From: Colwellia_A sp047621305
Lineage (GTDB): Bacteria > Pseudomonadota > Gammaproteobacteria > Enterobacterales > Alteromonadaceae
Assembly: GCA_047621305.1 (NCBI GenBank)
Contig: JBLHNB010000055.1
Span: 1 to 36,694, forward strand
Direction of reading: 5' to 3'
DNA: 36,694 nt
In this document: positions 17,294 through 25,376 of the stretch, piece after piece
Numbering within the stretch: position 1 is the first letter of the stretch
Layout: the number at the start of each line of letters is the position of its first letter
The notes under the pieces: generated by a model
What the model was told of the DNA's origin: nothing
Databases searched by the model: none
The model's input: only the letters and a program-made list of their open reading frames with translations
Translations under genes and position numbers: made by a program

Positions 17294-18946
17294 ATGGCTG
17301 CAAAAGACGTATTATTTGGAAATGACGCACGAGCAAAAATGCTACGTGGTGTAAATGTTTTAGCTGACGCGGTAAAAGTTACTTTAGGACCTAAAGGTCG
17401 TAACGTTGTTTTAGACAAATCATTTGGTGGTCCAGTGATCACTAAAGATGGTGTGAGTGTTGCTAAAGAAATCGAATTAGAAGACAAATTCGAAAACATG
17501 GGCGCACAAATGGTTAAAGAAGTTGCTTCTAAAGCCAATGACGAAGCAGGTGACGGTACAACTACTGCGACAGTTTTAGCACAAGCGATTGTTAATGAAG
17601 GTTTAAAATCGATTGCTGCTGGCATGAATCCAATGGATCTTAAACGTGGTATCGACAAAGCAGTTATTGCTGCTGTTGAAGCGTTAAAAGCGGCTTCACA
17701 AGAATGTTTAGACAATAAAGCGATTGAGCAAGTCGGTACTATTTCAGCTAACTCTGATGAAACGGTTGGTAAAATCATTGCAACAGCAATGGATAAAGTA
17801 GGCACTGAAGGTGTTATCACTGTTGAAGAAGGTCAAGCATTAACAGATGAACTTGACGTTGTAGAAGGCATGCAGTTTGACCGTGGTTACTTATCACCAT
17901 ACTTTATCAATAATCAAGAAGGTGGCAGTGTTGAACTAGAAAACCCATTCATCTTATTAGTTGATAAAAAAGTATCAAATATTCGTGAATTGTTATCAAC
18001 ACTTGAAGGTGTTGCTAAAGCAGGCAAACCACTATTAATTATTGCCGAAGATGTTGAAGGCGAAGCCTTAGCGACATTAGTCGTTAACAACATGCGTGGT
18101 ATCGTTAAAGTTGCTGCTGTTAAAGCCCCTGGTTTTGGTGACCGTCGTAAAGCAATGCTACAAGATATTGCGACATTAACTGGTGGTACAGTGATTTCTG
18201 AAGAAATTGGTATGGACCTTGAAAAAGCGACATTAGAAGATTTAGGTCAAGCCAAACGTATTGTGATTACAAAAGACAATACAACGATTATCGATGGCAT
18301 TGGTGAAGAAGCTGATATTAAAGGCCGTGTTGCCCAAATTCGTGGTCAAATTGAAGATTCTACTTCAGACTACGATAAAGAAAAATTACAAGAACGTTTA
18401 GCTAAATTAGCTGGCGGTGTTGCCGTGATTAAAATTGGCGCAGCAACAGAAATGGAAATGAAAGAGAAAAAAGCACGTGTAGAAGATGCATTACATGCAA
18501 CACGTGCCGCTGTTGAAGAAGGTGTTGTTGCTGGTGGTGGTGTTGCTTTAGTAAGAGCAGCCGATGCAATAAAAGACTTAGAAGGTAGTAACGAAGACCA
18601 AACACACGGTATTAATGTTGCTATTCGAGCGATGTCTGCTCCTCTACGCCAAATTGCCACTAACTCAGGTGATGAAGCATCAGTAGTATTAAATGAAGTT
18701 AGAACTGGCGGTACAGGTAACTACGGTTATAACGCAAGTAATTCAACTTACGGCGATATGCTAGAAATGGGTATTCTTGACCCAACGAAAGTAACACGTA
18801 GTGCATTACAATTTGCAGCATCAATAGCCGGTTTAATGTTGACCACAGAAGCTATGATCACTGACTCACCAACCAAAGACTCTGGCTCTGCTATGCCTGA
18901 TATGGGCGGCATGGGCGGTATGGGTGGAATGGGCGGCATGATGTAA
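17294..18946 (+). CDS. groEL: GroEL chaperonin (60 kDa)
   Basis: This 550-residue chaperonin is full length. It starts AAKDVLFGNDARAKMLRGVN, has the ATP-binding GDGTTTATVLA motif (around residues 85-96) and ends in the (GGM)n tail. With GroES it folds cytosolic proteins in an ATP-driven cycle. A TAGGAA ribosome binding site lies upstream of the ATG, and a very strong terminator follows. It marks the end of the core-genome block before the accessory island. Confidence 0.99.
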   Translation: MAAKDVLFGNDARAKMLRGVNVLADAVKVTLGPKGRNVVLDKSFGGPVITKDGVSVAKEIELEDKFENMGAQMVKEVASKANDEAGDGTTTATVLAQAIVNEGLKSIAAGMNPMDLKRGIDKAVIAAVEALKAASQECLDNKAIEQVGTISANSDETVGKIIATAMDKVGTEGVITVEEGQALTDELDVVEGMQFDRGYLSPYFINNQEGGSVELENPFILLVDKKVSNIRELLSTLEGVAKAGKPLLIIAEDVEGEALATLVVNNMRGIVKVAAVKAPGFGDRRKAMLQDIATLTGGTVISEEIGMDLEKATLEDLGQAKRIVITKDNTTIIDGIGEEADIKGRVAQIRGQIEDSTSDYDKEKLQERLAKLAGGVAVIKIGAATEMEMKEKKARVEDALHATRAAVEEGVVAGGGVALVRAADAIKDLEGSNEDQTHGINVAIRAMSAPLRQIATNSGDEASVVLNEVRTGGTGNYGYNASNSTYGDMLEMGILDPTKVTRSALQFAASIAGLMLTTEAMITDSPTKDSGSAMPDMGGMGGMGGMGGMM

Positions 18947-18967
18947 ACGTATTGTCCCAATACTAGC

Positions 18968-19160
18968 ACTTCCTAGAAAACCCTAAAAAAGCCCGTAAGC
19001 TTATAGTTTACGGGCTTTTTTGTTGACTTTACTTCCTAAGTTATTTCATAATATCCCACTACTTCCTAGAATTACTAGGGGTTGATGAGGGGTATCACTA
19101 TTATTGAACTCCTTATTTTGGGTAGTTTTTATATGCATACCCCTCATTTTGTACCCCTCT
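18968..19160. promoter_or_regulatory. Repeats at the island's left edge (candidate integrase sites)
   Basis: ACTTCCTA occurs three times in direct orientation (18968, 19031, 19061). A perfect 11-bp inverted repeat, ATGAGGGGTAT (19085-19095) and ATACCCCTCAT (19137-19147), is followed by another TACCCCTC at 19152. All lie between the groEL terminator and the integrase ATG. This is where arm-type binding sites, operators and an attachment site would be expected. No att core could be proven. Confidence 0.4.
18986..19020 (+). terminator. Rho-independent terminator of groEL
   Basis: A 13-bp stem, AAAAAGCCCGTAA (18986-18998) with TTACGGGCTTTTT (19008-19020), has a 9-base loop and a U-run, 39 bp after the groEL stop. 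Confidence 0.95.
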
Positions 19161-19172
19161 TAGGAAAATTTA

Positions 19173-20129
19173 ATGTCATTAACTGTACAAGAAGTTAAGA
19201 ATACATCCTGTCCTGACGGTAAGACTCAGATTAAGAAATCTGATGGCAACAACTTGTTTTTACTGGTTAAAAAAGGAGGTTCTAAGCTTTGGAGGCTTAG
19301 GTTTAGGCATGCTGGAAAGTACCAAGAAATGGCTTTAGGAAAGTACCCCTCTGTATCCCTAAGTGAAGCGCGAAAATTAGCAGAAGAAGCAAGAGCATCT
19401 TTAATTCATGGTATTAACCCAATGGATGAGCGAAGAGAAAGAAAACGCGCTAAAACAACTTCTAAAGATAAGCTGTTTGAAACGATTGCTTTAAAGTGGT
19501 GGGAACAACAAAAAGATTCTTGGTCAGAAGATCATGCAGCACGTGTTAAACGTTGGTTACAGATTGACTCTAAAACTATATGTAATCTTCATATTGAAGA
19601 TATTGATGCGGGGCATATTACTGAATTAATGTTAGCCATTGAAGCGGCAGGCACACCTAAAAAAGCACCTAATATATTAGCGGTAATAAATAGGGTATTT
19701 GGTTATGCGCTGGCGCATAGGTTAACGCGAAGTAATCCCGCCCAAGGATTACCGCTAGGCGATATAATAAAGCCTTTACCTCCCGTAAAGCATAGAGCTG
19801 CAATTGTTAAGCCTAACGAGCTTGCTCAATTAATCAAAGACATAGATTTATCGCAATCAGGTAACTATTGCACGATTGAAGCACTTAAATTAATTCCTAG
19901 GGTCTTTTTAAGACCTACCGAAATAAGAAACTTAAAATGGGAATATATCGATTTTGATGCTCTTTTAATTCGAAAAAAAACAGAAGACACCCACTCAAAT
20001 TGGGCAGAAAAAACAGAAGACACCCACTCAAATTGGGCACCTATGGAAAAAACAGAAGACACCCACTCAAATTGGGCACCTATAAAAAAGCTACGGACGG
20101 CCTACGTACCTTTATTTGCGGGCATGTGA
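19173..20129 (+). pseudogene. Truncated P4-type tyrosine integrase ending in REP-encoded peptide repeats
   Basis: The N-terminus is a typical P4/CP4-type integrase: arm DNA-binding domain (about 1-90, WRLRFRHAGKYQEMALGKYP), core-binding domain (about 100-200), and the start of the catalytic domain with the first catalytic Arg in FLRPTEIRNLKW. A TAGGAAAA ribosome binding site supports the ATG at 19173. After DFDALLIRKK (about residue 270) the sequence becomes three copies of EDTHSNWA encoded by REP elements, then a short unrelated tail. The catalytic His, second Arg and Tyr are all missing, so it cannot recombine DNA. The remainder of the catalytic domain was not found in the window. Confidence 0.88.
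19983..20076 (+). repeat. Three tandem REP-like elements
   Basis: Copies of GAAGACACCCACTCAAATTG with a GG extension lie at 19983-20004, 20016-20037 and 20055-20076, spaced 33 and 39 bases apart. CCCA and TGGG within each can form a small hairpin over CTCAAAT, with GAAG just 5' of it. They read in opposite orientation to the copies upstream of the RAYT genes. Both spacings are multiples of three, so the integrase frame stays open through them. Confidence 0.9.
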
Positions 20130-20359
20130 AAGTCAAAGCCGTTGCGGTAAGTTTAATTCCGTCAAAGTTTTTGTCAACAAAAATCTTGGAAAAATCCGGA
20201 GGATTAAAGCCGAATTTTTGGGCTCACCTTCTATTTTCCAGAGTGTATTTTCGACTAGAGCAGCTAACTTTTCAAGGTAAAAGGGTGAGGAGGCTGATGA
20301 TCATAAATCTTATTTGGTTTTATTATTTTAAGTAAATAATCTTTTGTGTGAGGTATCAC
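20130..20359. other. Unassigned DNA between REP cluster and RAYT gene
   Basis: No gene can be supported. A plus-strand frame runs from the REP repeats through to 20335, but its first third is REP-encoded peptide and the remainder resembles nothing I know. It may be the right-hand remnant of whatever adjoined the integrase. Confidence 0.4.
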
Positions 20360-21334
20360 TCAAGCCAGTAGCGTTTTACACATAGACAATGTTGCACGCT
20401 TTTTCAGTTGCCGATGCTGACAAAATTCACTGAGCGCATCAGGTTTACCTACCGCACCATGAAAACACGTTCTAAAACACGTTGTGAGTATGAGCCAATT
20501 TTCAGCTGAAATATTTAGGCGTTTTAATATTTTAGGGAGTTTTGCTTCAATATAGCCACGTTTATCTTCTCGAATACAACGACCTGTTAAGTCAACTAAT
20601 TGCATATAATCATCTAACTCAAAAGGTAAACCTGTCGGCATGTTTTGTTTTGGATTACCAATAAAAGGCTGTAGGCCTATTGGTTGCTTGCCTTGCAGCG
20701 CTGCTTTAATCCGTTGTTGAATGCTCGTATAGTCCGAATTTTCGGGAGTTGTCGCCATCTTTGCTCTAATGGGGTTTAAATCCACATAGGCCATGCAGGC
20801 GGCGAGGGCAGCTTCATCAAGCAGTGCTTGCGACTTAAAACGACCTTCCCAAAACCGTCCGGTGCAGTTATCTTCACTATTAGCTTTACGGGCAATGTCT
20901 TCATTTATAATACGCATAAACCAACTGATATCTTGCAGTCGTTGACGATATACAGCGACGGTTTCCTCAAGCATTAATAACATTGGTTTACTGAGTTTGT
21001 CTCCACGTATGTATTGTTGCGTAATTAGGGTGCCTTTAAACAATTTATGCCAGCGGAGAACCACATCATGCATGGACCATAACAGCGCTTGTGCTTCGTC
21101 GACAAATAACACCATATGGGTATGATTACTCATGACCGCATAGGCACAGACATCAATAGCAAAGACCTCACTCAACGCCAATAACTTATCTTCCACCCAA
21201 GCGCGGCGATGTTCATAATTCGTCCCCGACACCTTATCTTGACCACATAAAAAAGCCCGTCTTACGCACCGAGAAACACAATGATAATACTGGGTATCAA
21301 TTAAACTGATTTGTCTTTTTCTTGCGGTAGCCAT
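20360..21334 (-). CDS. REP-associated (RAYT-type, HUH) transposase, copy 1
   Basis: This 324-residue transposase of the Y1/IS200-like RAYT group starts MATARKRQISLIDTQYYHC. It has the HUH metal-binding motif HTH at residues 71-73 in MSNHTHMVLFVDE, then TGRFWEGRFKSQALLDE and AYVDLNPIRAKM, all typical of RAYT proteins. RAYTs nick single-stranded REP palindromes and spread them. The usual YxxYFN catalytic segment before the GRFWEGRF motif is replaced by NEDIARKAN, so the classical tyrosine is not evident. A REP-like copy lies about 62 bp upstream of the ATG (21396-21416). Confidence 0.9.
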   Translation of the reverse strand: MATARKRQISLIDTQYYHCVSRCVRRAFLCGQDKVSGTNYEHRRAWVEDKLLALSEVFAIDVCAYAVMSNHTHMVLFVDEAQALLWSMHDVVLRWHKLFKGTLITQQYIRGDKLSKPMLLMLEETVAVYRQRLQDISWFMRIINEDIARKANSEDNCTGRFWEGRFKSQALLDEAALAACMAYVDLNPIRAKMATTPENSDYTSIQQRIKAALQGKQPIGLQPFIGNPKQNMPTGLPFELDDYMQLVDLTGRCIREDKRGYIEAKLPKILKRLNISAENWLILTTCFRTCFHGAVGKPDALSEFCQHRQLKKRATLSMCKTLLA

Positions 21335-21395
21335 AATAATTGCCAGTTATTAATGATGGTTGTTATTTAACCATAGTTTGGTCTGGCAGAATTTT

Positions 21396-21416
21396 CCAAT
21401 TTGAGTGGGTGTCTTC
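21396..21416 (-). repeat. REP-like element upstream of RAYT copy 1
   Basis: On the minus strand this reads GAAGACACCCACTCAAATTG plus G, in the same sense as the RAYT gene. With the three plus-strand copies at 19983-20076 it flanks the transposase as inverted repeats. Confidence 0.9.
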
Positions 21417-21426
21417 TATTTTGTTG

Positions 21427-21684
21427 TTATGACTTGGCTAACTGTTCATCAACAAACAGCACTAAATGTGTATGGTTATTCATCACGGCATAAGCCGCAA
21501 CATCAATAGCAAACACTTGTGCTAAAGCGAGTAACTTATCTTCAACCCAAGCACGCCTATGCTCATAGCTTGTACCGGTTAATTTATCTTCACCACATAA
21601 AAAAGCACGACGAACACAGCGCGATATACAATGATAATAAGGTGTGTCAATTAAACTTACTTGTCTTTTTCTTGCCGTAGCCAT
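21427..21684 (-). pseudogene. RAYT transposase 5' fragment
   Basis: This encodes MATARKRQVSLIDTPYYHC through NHTHLVLFVDEQLAKS and then stops. It is the first quarter of a RAYT, including the HTH metal site. The DNA from 21429 to 21767 appears identical to 27348-27686, which holds the 5' part of RAYT copy 2 and its upstream REP. The break at 21429 is 13 bases from the REP of copy 1. It is a non-functional duplicate. The ATG at 21684 is preferred over an in-frame GTG at 21696 because homology to copy 1 begins at MATARKR. Confidence 0.92.
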
Positions 21685-21743
21685 AGCAAAACCCACTTAT
21701 ATATCGATGATTATTTAACCATAGTTCAGCTTGGTTATAATCG

Positions 21744-21764
21744 CCAATTTGAGTGGGTGTCTTC
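21744..21764 (-). repeat. REP-like element upstream of RAYT fragment
   Basis: Same core as the other copies, GAAGACACCCACTCAAATTG plus G on the minus strand, about 60 bp before the fragment's ATG. It also abuts the 3' end of the small gene at 21771-21983. Confidence 0.9.
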
Positions 21765-21770
21765 TATTTA

Positions 21771-21983
21771 TCACTCAGCTAAAACACTTAATGTGCAAAC
21801 TTTTGGGTTTTCAATGTTTAAAATATCCTCTTTATTCCAAGATTTATATACTTCTCCCAACTCATTTAAAAATGTAAATTTAACATGTGAGTCAATTTTA
21901 GTGAGTTTATTAATCTCTACAGCCACAGATATTAAAGGTAGTGATAACAATAGCATGTATATTAGTAAATACTTTTTAGGCAC
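21771..21983 (-). CDS. Small secreted protein next to orphan Rhs tip
   Basis: This 70-residue product has a signal sequence (KKYLLIYMLLLSLPLISVAVE) and a hydrophilic remainder ending VCTLSVLAE. It starts at GTG 21983, which overlaps the previous stop as TAGTG and follows an excellent AGGAGAGAAGTA ribosome binding site. The stop lies only 7 bases from a REP element, so the true C-terminus may have been lost at that junction. Position after an Rhs toxin-like tip suggests an immunity or accessory protein; the sequence is not recognised. Confidence 0.6.
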   Translation of the reverse strand: MPKKYLLIYMLLLSLPLISVAVEINKLTKIDSHVKFTFLNELGEVYKSWNKEDILNIENPKVCTLSVLAE

Positions 21984-22222
21984 TACTTCTCTCCTGAAAA
22001 AATATTTTTCAGTTTCATCTTTGATCGTTCGTAGTAATTGGGAAAAATCAGTGACAGTCCAAACAATGCCATTATTGCCAATCCAATATAAAAGAAAAAT
22101 GGACTCTCTTCTTCTCTAATAGGCGAAAACCTAGTTGGAAGCTTACCTTCAATAAAAGAATATATAACTATTGCTTCAACTAATATTCCTAACAGAGCGA
22201 AAAAAAGAGTTCCCATTTTCAT
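21983..22222 (-). CDS. Small two-TM membrane protein next to orphan Rhs tip
   Basis: This 79-residue protein has two hydrophobic segments, about 4-23 and 43-61, separated by a charged loop (RFSPIREEES), and a basic tail. The ATG at 22222 begins directly after the Rhs tip stop, with AAAGGA about 12 bases upstream. Its stop overlaps the next gene. Small membrane proteins in this position are often immunity proteins of polymorphic toxins, which is the most reasonable guess here. The family is unknown. Confidence 0.6.
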   Translation of the reverse strand: MKMGTLFFALLGILVEAIVIYSFIEGKLPTRFSPIREEESPFFFYIGLAIMALFGLSLIFPNYYERSKMKLKNIFSGEK

Positions 22223-22224
22223 AA

Positions 22225-23127
22225 TTAATTAAATTCCTTTAAAATTTCGTACGCTAAAGATGTTGCAGCACCAACTTTACCTCCAGCTTTCTTGGAACCA
22301 GATATTTGTTCGGCTCTTTGTGCTGCGACACCTGAAACTGCGGTTCCACCATATCCACCAAGGTCTTGATGAACAAGCAACCTGTAAACACCAATTCCAG
22401 CACTGATCTCTTGGGCTAATGGATTGGGAGAAATAGACATTAATCTTGTCACATTATTATTCGTAATCCTATCAGAATAACCATGCATCACTCTCAATGC
22501 CATCATAGTAGGATCTTCCATATTACGTTGTCTGATCAAGCTTATTGAATGTTCATATGTATACAGACCTGCTTGTGATTGACAGCTCCTACCACAGATT
22601 ATGGATGCTTGAGTTACAACACCACTCTCATCTTGTTCAATTTCACCCAGGCGAGCAGTAACACCATCCCCCTGTTCGTCTTCATCCAACTCCTGGCCCG
22701 TCTTTCTAGCCATATTACTAGCCTGTGACTGAATTCCACTTTTTAATCCATCACCAAATGATTGAGATGATTGAGAATCATTTTGTGCGACATTATTCTG
22801 AGATCCTATATCGGAAGTGCTTCCACTACTCCCCATATTCACCGTTGTTGAAGAACCATTTGATGAAGTAGCTGTAACGGTATCCACTTTAATCAAGCTG
22901 TCTCCGCCCTGATCAAGATACGTATTGCCATCATCCATGGTAACTAGCTTGTCATCATCTTTCATTTCAACTGTTTCAGAAACATATCCCGTAGGATCTG
23001 TTCCTGCTAAGGGATTATTCATAATATATGAATATGGATTAAGCGACTGCGAGTTTCCTGGGTCTTGTATGAAAGGATCAACACTCAAAAACCGCCCAAG
23101 GTTATAATCATAGACCCGCCCGTTCAT
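22225..23127 (-). CDS. Orphan Rhs C-terminal tip (toxin-like cassette)
   Basis: This 300-residue frame begins at the very end of an RHS core (NGRVYDYNLGRFLSVDPF, NPYSYIMNNPLAGTDPTGY). The usual DPxG border is followed by a unique tip of about 250 residues, low-complexity Ser/Thr/Gly-rich first, then a compact domain with Cys pairs (IICGRSCQSQ). There is no ribosome binding site before ATG 23127, no signal peptide and no RHS barrel, so it is probably silent until fused to a full rhs gene. The homology to the big rhs starts exactly at TTCATATGAA and covers about 145 bp. The tip domain itself is not recognised. Confidence 0.8.
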   Translation of the reverse strand: MNGRVYDYNLGRFLSVDPFIQDPGNSQSLNPYSYIMNNPLAGTDPTGYVSETVEMKDDDKLVTMDDGNTYLDQGGDSLIKVDTVTATSSNGSSTTVNMGSSGSTSDIGSQNNVAQNDSQSSQSFGDGLKSGIQSQASNMARKTGQELDEDEQGDGVTARLGEIEQDESGVVTQASIICGRSCQSQAGLYTYEHSISLIRQRNMEDPTMMALRVMHGYSDRITNNNVTRLMSISPNPLAQEISAGIGVYRLLVHQDLGGYGGTAVSGVAAQRAEQISGSKKAGGKVGAATSLAYEILKEFN

Positions 23128-23426
23128 ATGAACGGAGAGGCTGTAGGGTTAACACCTCAACAGAAGAAATAAGCTTTTAAAGAACAATTGGTTAACACGC
23201 ACCACAAGACTTAATCATACCGAGTTTCAATCAATAAAAGCAAATCACATTTTGGACATTGTTTTCATGAATAAATATCAGTATTATCATGTAATTATTG
23301 ATAAGGAAGTTTACCGTTTTTCAAATTTGAAAAATAATATTGAAATAACACAATGATTGCTTCATAATTAACTTAACAACTAACCCTACTTCCACGCGTA
23401 GCATTGAGTCTCCTGGATATAGGGAG
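23128..23426. other. Non-coding stretch between orphan Rhs tip and NYN gene
   Basis: The left edge is a 16-bp palindrome, CCGTTCATATGAACGG (23120-23135), at the point where rhs homology stops. The rest is AT-rich with only a 29-codon frame (starting 23268), which I do not regard as a gene. It must contain any promoter for the NYN gene. Confidence 0.45.
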
Positions 23427-23455
23427 AAAAAGCCGACCCTTGTGTCGGTTTTTTT
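23427..23455 (+). terminator. Terminator-like hairpin 24 bp before the NYN gene
   Basis: CCGAC (23433-23437) pairs with GTCGG (23444-23448). A G-U pair and an A/T extension (AAAAA with TTTTT) lengthen the stem, and a run of T residues follows. No plus-strand gene precedes it. It is either a relic terminator or an attenuator in the leader of the NYN gene. Confidence 0.7.
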
Positions 23456-23479
23456 GTAACTGGGCTAAAGGAACTGCAT

Positions 23480-24391
23480 TTGAAGACCCGTATATACATT
23501 GATGGATATAACTTGTATTACGGCTGTCTTAAGCGAACACCGTATAAATGGCTCGACTTATCGAAGTTGTTTATCGACCATATCTTACCAAGTTCATTAA
23601 ACGAAATTCACTCTTACGATGACTTAACAGTTAAGTTCTTTACTGCTGATATTGTAGGTAAAGCAGCAATGTCTGAAGATTCACTGAAAGATCAACAGGC
23701 GTATCACCGAGCATTAGCTTTTAATAGTAATGAAAACCAATTAGAAATAATCAAAGGTTACTACGCCATTAATCAAACTCGCGCCTTTAAGATTGATGAA
23801 AACAATCCAAAGAAGCCGCCAAACGAATGTGAATACGTTGATGTATGGAAGCTAGAAGAAAAACAAACGGACGTAAATATTGCCGTTGAATCACTTTATG
23901 ATGTAATGACAGATGACACTTTAGAGCAAGTCGTATTTGTAACTAATGATACAGACTTAGCAAGCGTGTTAGAAAAAATTAAATCGCTGAATAAAGTTAA
24001 AATAGGCTTAGTTATTCCAACAACAGAAAGTGTTCGAAATCCAAATGAAAAGCTAGAAAAGCTAGCAGATTGGACTCGAAGAAATATCTTAGAAGACGAG
24101 CTTAAAGCATCTCAATTGCCAAGAACTGTGGCAGGTGGACGCAAGCCAGCAATAAAGCCTGTAGGTTGGTTTGGTCAGCCCGAAATCATTGAACAAATCT
24201 TTGATACGCTATTGCAAGTGGAGCGCAACAGAACAAAATGCTGGAGATGGCTTGAAACAGCACCGCCCGAACAACTGGATGGCCTACCGCCTATTTCTGA
24301 TTTACCAATTAACTTGTTAGATGATGCAACAACCGCAAACATCATACTTGAATATGCACGCAAGTACGTAGAAATTCGGCAGCAAAGTTAG
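23480..24391 (+). CDS. NYN-domain (PIN-like) protein
   Basis: This 303-residue protein has an N-terminal NYN domain (TRIYIDGYNLYYGCLKRTPY, with the first acidic residue Asp8; VFVTNDTDLASVLEKI, with further acidic residues around 155). NYN domains belong to the PIN-like nuclease fold and usually cleave RNA. Some relatives carry a 6-hydroxy-3-succinoylpyridine hydroxylase label, which I would not transfer. The C-terminal 80 residues (NRTKCWRWLETAPPEQLDG, PINLLDD) form a separate domain that I cannot name. The start is TTG at 23480, supported by AAAGGA 7 bases upstream. It ends facing the recombinase, with stops overlapping by a few bases. A defence or stress RNase is plausible but unproven. Confidence 0.8.
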   Translation: MKTRIYIDGYNLYYGCLKRTPYKWLDLSKLFIDHILPSSLNEIHSYDDLTVKFFTADIVGKAAMSEDSLKDQQAYHRALAFNSNENQLEIIKGYYAINQTRAFKIDENNPKKPPNECEYVDVWKLEEKQTDVNIAVESLYDVMTDDTLEQVVFVTNDTDLASVLEKIKSLNKVKIGLVIPTTESVRNPNEKLEKLADWTRRNILEDELKASQLPRTVAGGRKPAIKPVGWFGQPEIIEQIFDTLLQVERNRTKCWRWLETAPPEQLDGLPPISDLPINLLDDATTANIILEYARKYVEIRQQS

Positions 24392-25376
24392 TTTGGTTTA
24401 GGGCTAATATAAGCTGGGTGACTGCGTGGCATATATAAATTGGGGTTGCTCACCGCAGGATGAAACTTCTGATAATCCTCACTCATTTTCTTAACGGCAA
24501 TATGCGTATAGCCTTGCGTAGTTACAACGCTAGCATGACCCAGTATCTTTTGAGTCGTTAATAAATCAGCGCCATTATCAAGTAACGTTGTCGCTGTGGT
24601 ATGACGATAGAGGTTGCTAGCACCGGGCTTTGATACACCCGCTCTGCGTTTATATTTATTCACTAGCGCTGTGATTTGACCACCGTTATAAGGCAAACCA
24701 CGGTTGTCCAAAAACAGATAGTCGCCCGACATAAAGTTAACAAACTTAGGGCGGATCTTATCTTTGTAATAAAGTACCGCATCAAGCGCTTCTTTGGCGA
24801 TAGGAACGATTCTGTCCTGTCCTCCCTTGCCATCAGGAACAAACAGCAACAATGCTTCTTTGTTGATGCCATTTATCTTTAATTTAGTAACATCACCGCG
24901 CCTAAAACCACAAGCAAAGAGTGCTGCAAGTATCGCATTATCGCGTAACCCTTTATCACCATGATAAGCCGTTTGATTGGCAATGGCTGCTACCTCATCT
25001 GATTGCAATATTACTTGGGTGATCGTTTTGTCAGCTTTGGGGGTTTTGACTTTATCAGCCAAGTTATCTTTTAAATATTCATTCTGATATAGATAAAGAC
25101 AAAGCATACGAACTGCGGTGATTTTATTACGCCTGTTCTTTTGCATATTAGGCGCTTGGTTTGCGGATCACGATAACCATGAAGGAATTTAAGAAACTCC
25201 AAAACCCCTTCACGCGTTAAGTCAGATACATTAAAACCAACATGTACTAAATACCACCGCACAAACAATCGAAGGTTACAACGTTTACCTTCGATTGTAC
25301 GCTGGCTTTGCTCCTCTAATTGGCAATACTCGATGTATTGCTCCATTGCTTGGATTAATGGTAAGTGCGTGGACAT
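24388..25376 (-). pseudogene. Tyrosine recombinase split by a -1 frameshift
   Basis: The N-terminal SAM-like domain (from ATG 25376: MEQYIEYCQLEEQSQRTIEG) and the catalytic domain (in frame from 25146 down to 24388) are in different frames, meeting at the A-tract complementary to 25139-25142. One extra A would give a continuous protein of about 328 residues. The catalytic part looks complete: Arg in CGFRRGDVTKL, Lys in DGKGGQDRIVPI, RHTTATTLL, LGHASVVTTQGYTHI with the Tyr nucleophile. It is XerC/D-like or from a transposon-type recombinase. The cause is a mutation, a sequencing error or, less likely, programmed frameshifting. Confidence 0.8.

Noticed and set aside
17176..17820. Long minus-strand frames opposite groEL and other core genes
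   Set aside because: Antisense shadows of strongly conserved genes, without ribosome binding sites or family motifs.
18947..19172. tRNA gene as attachment site for the integrase
   Set aside because: No cloverleaf or tRNA 3' end is visible between groEL and the integrase.
20000..20335. 111-codon plus-strand frame after the integrase
   Set aside because: It begins in the REP repeats in another frame (RRHPLKLGTY) and continues into DNA with no recognised protein.
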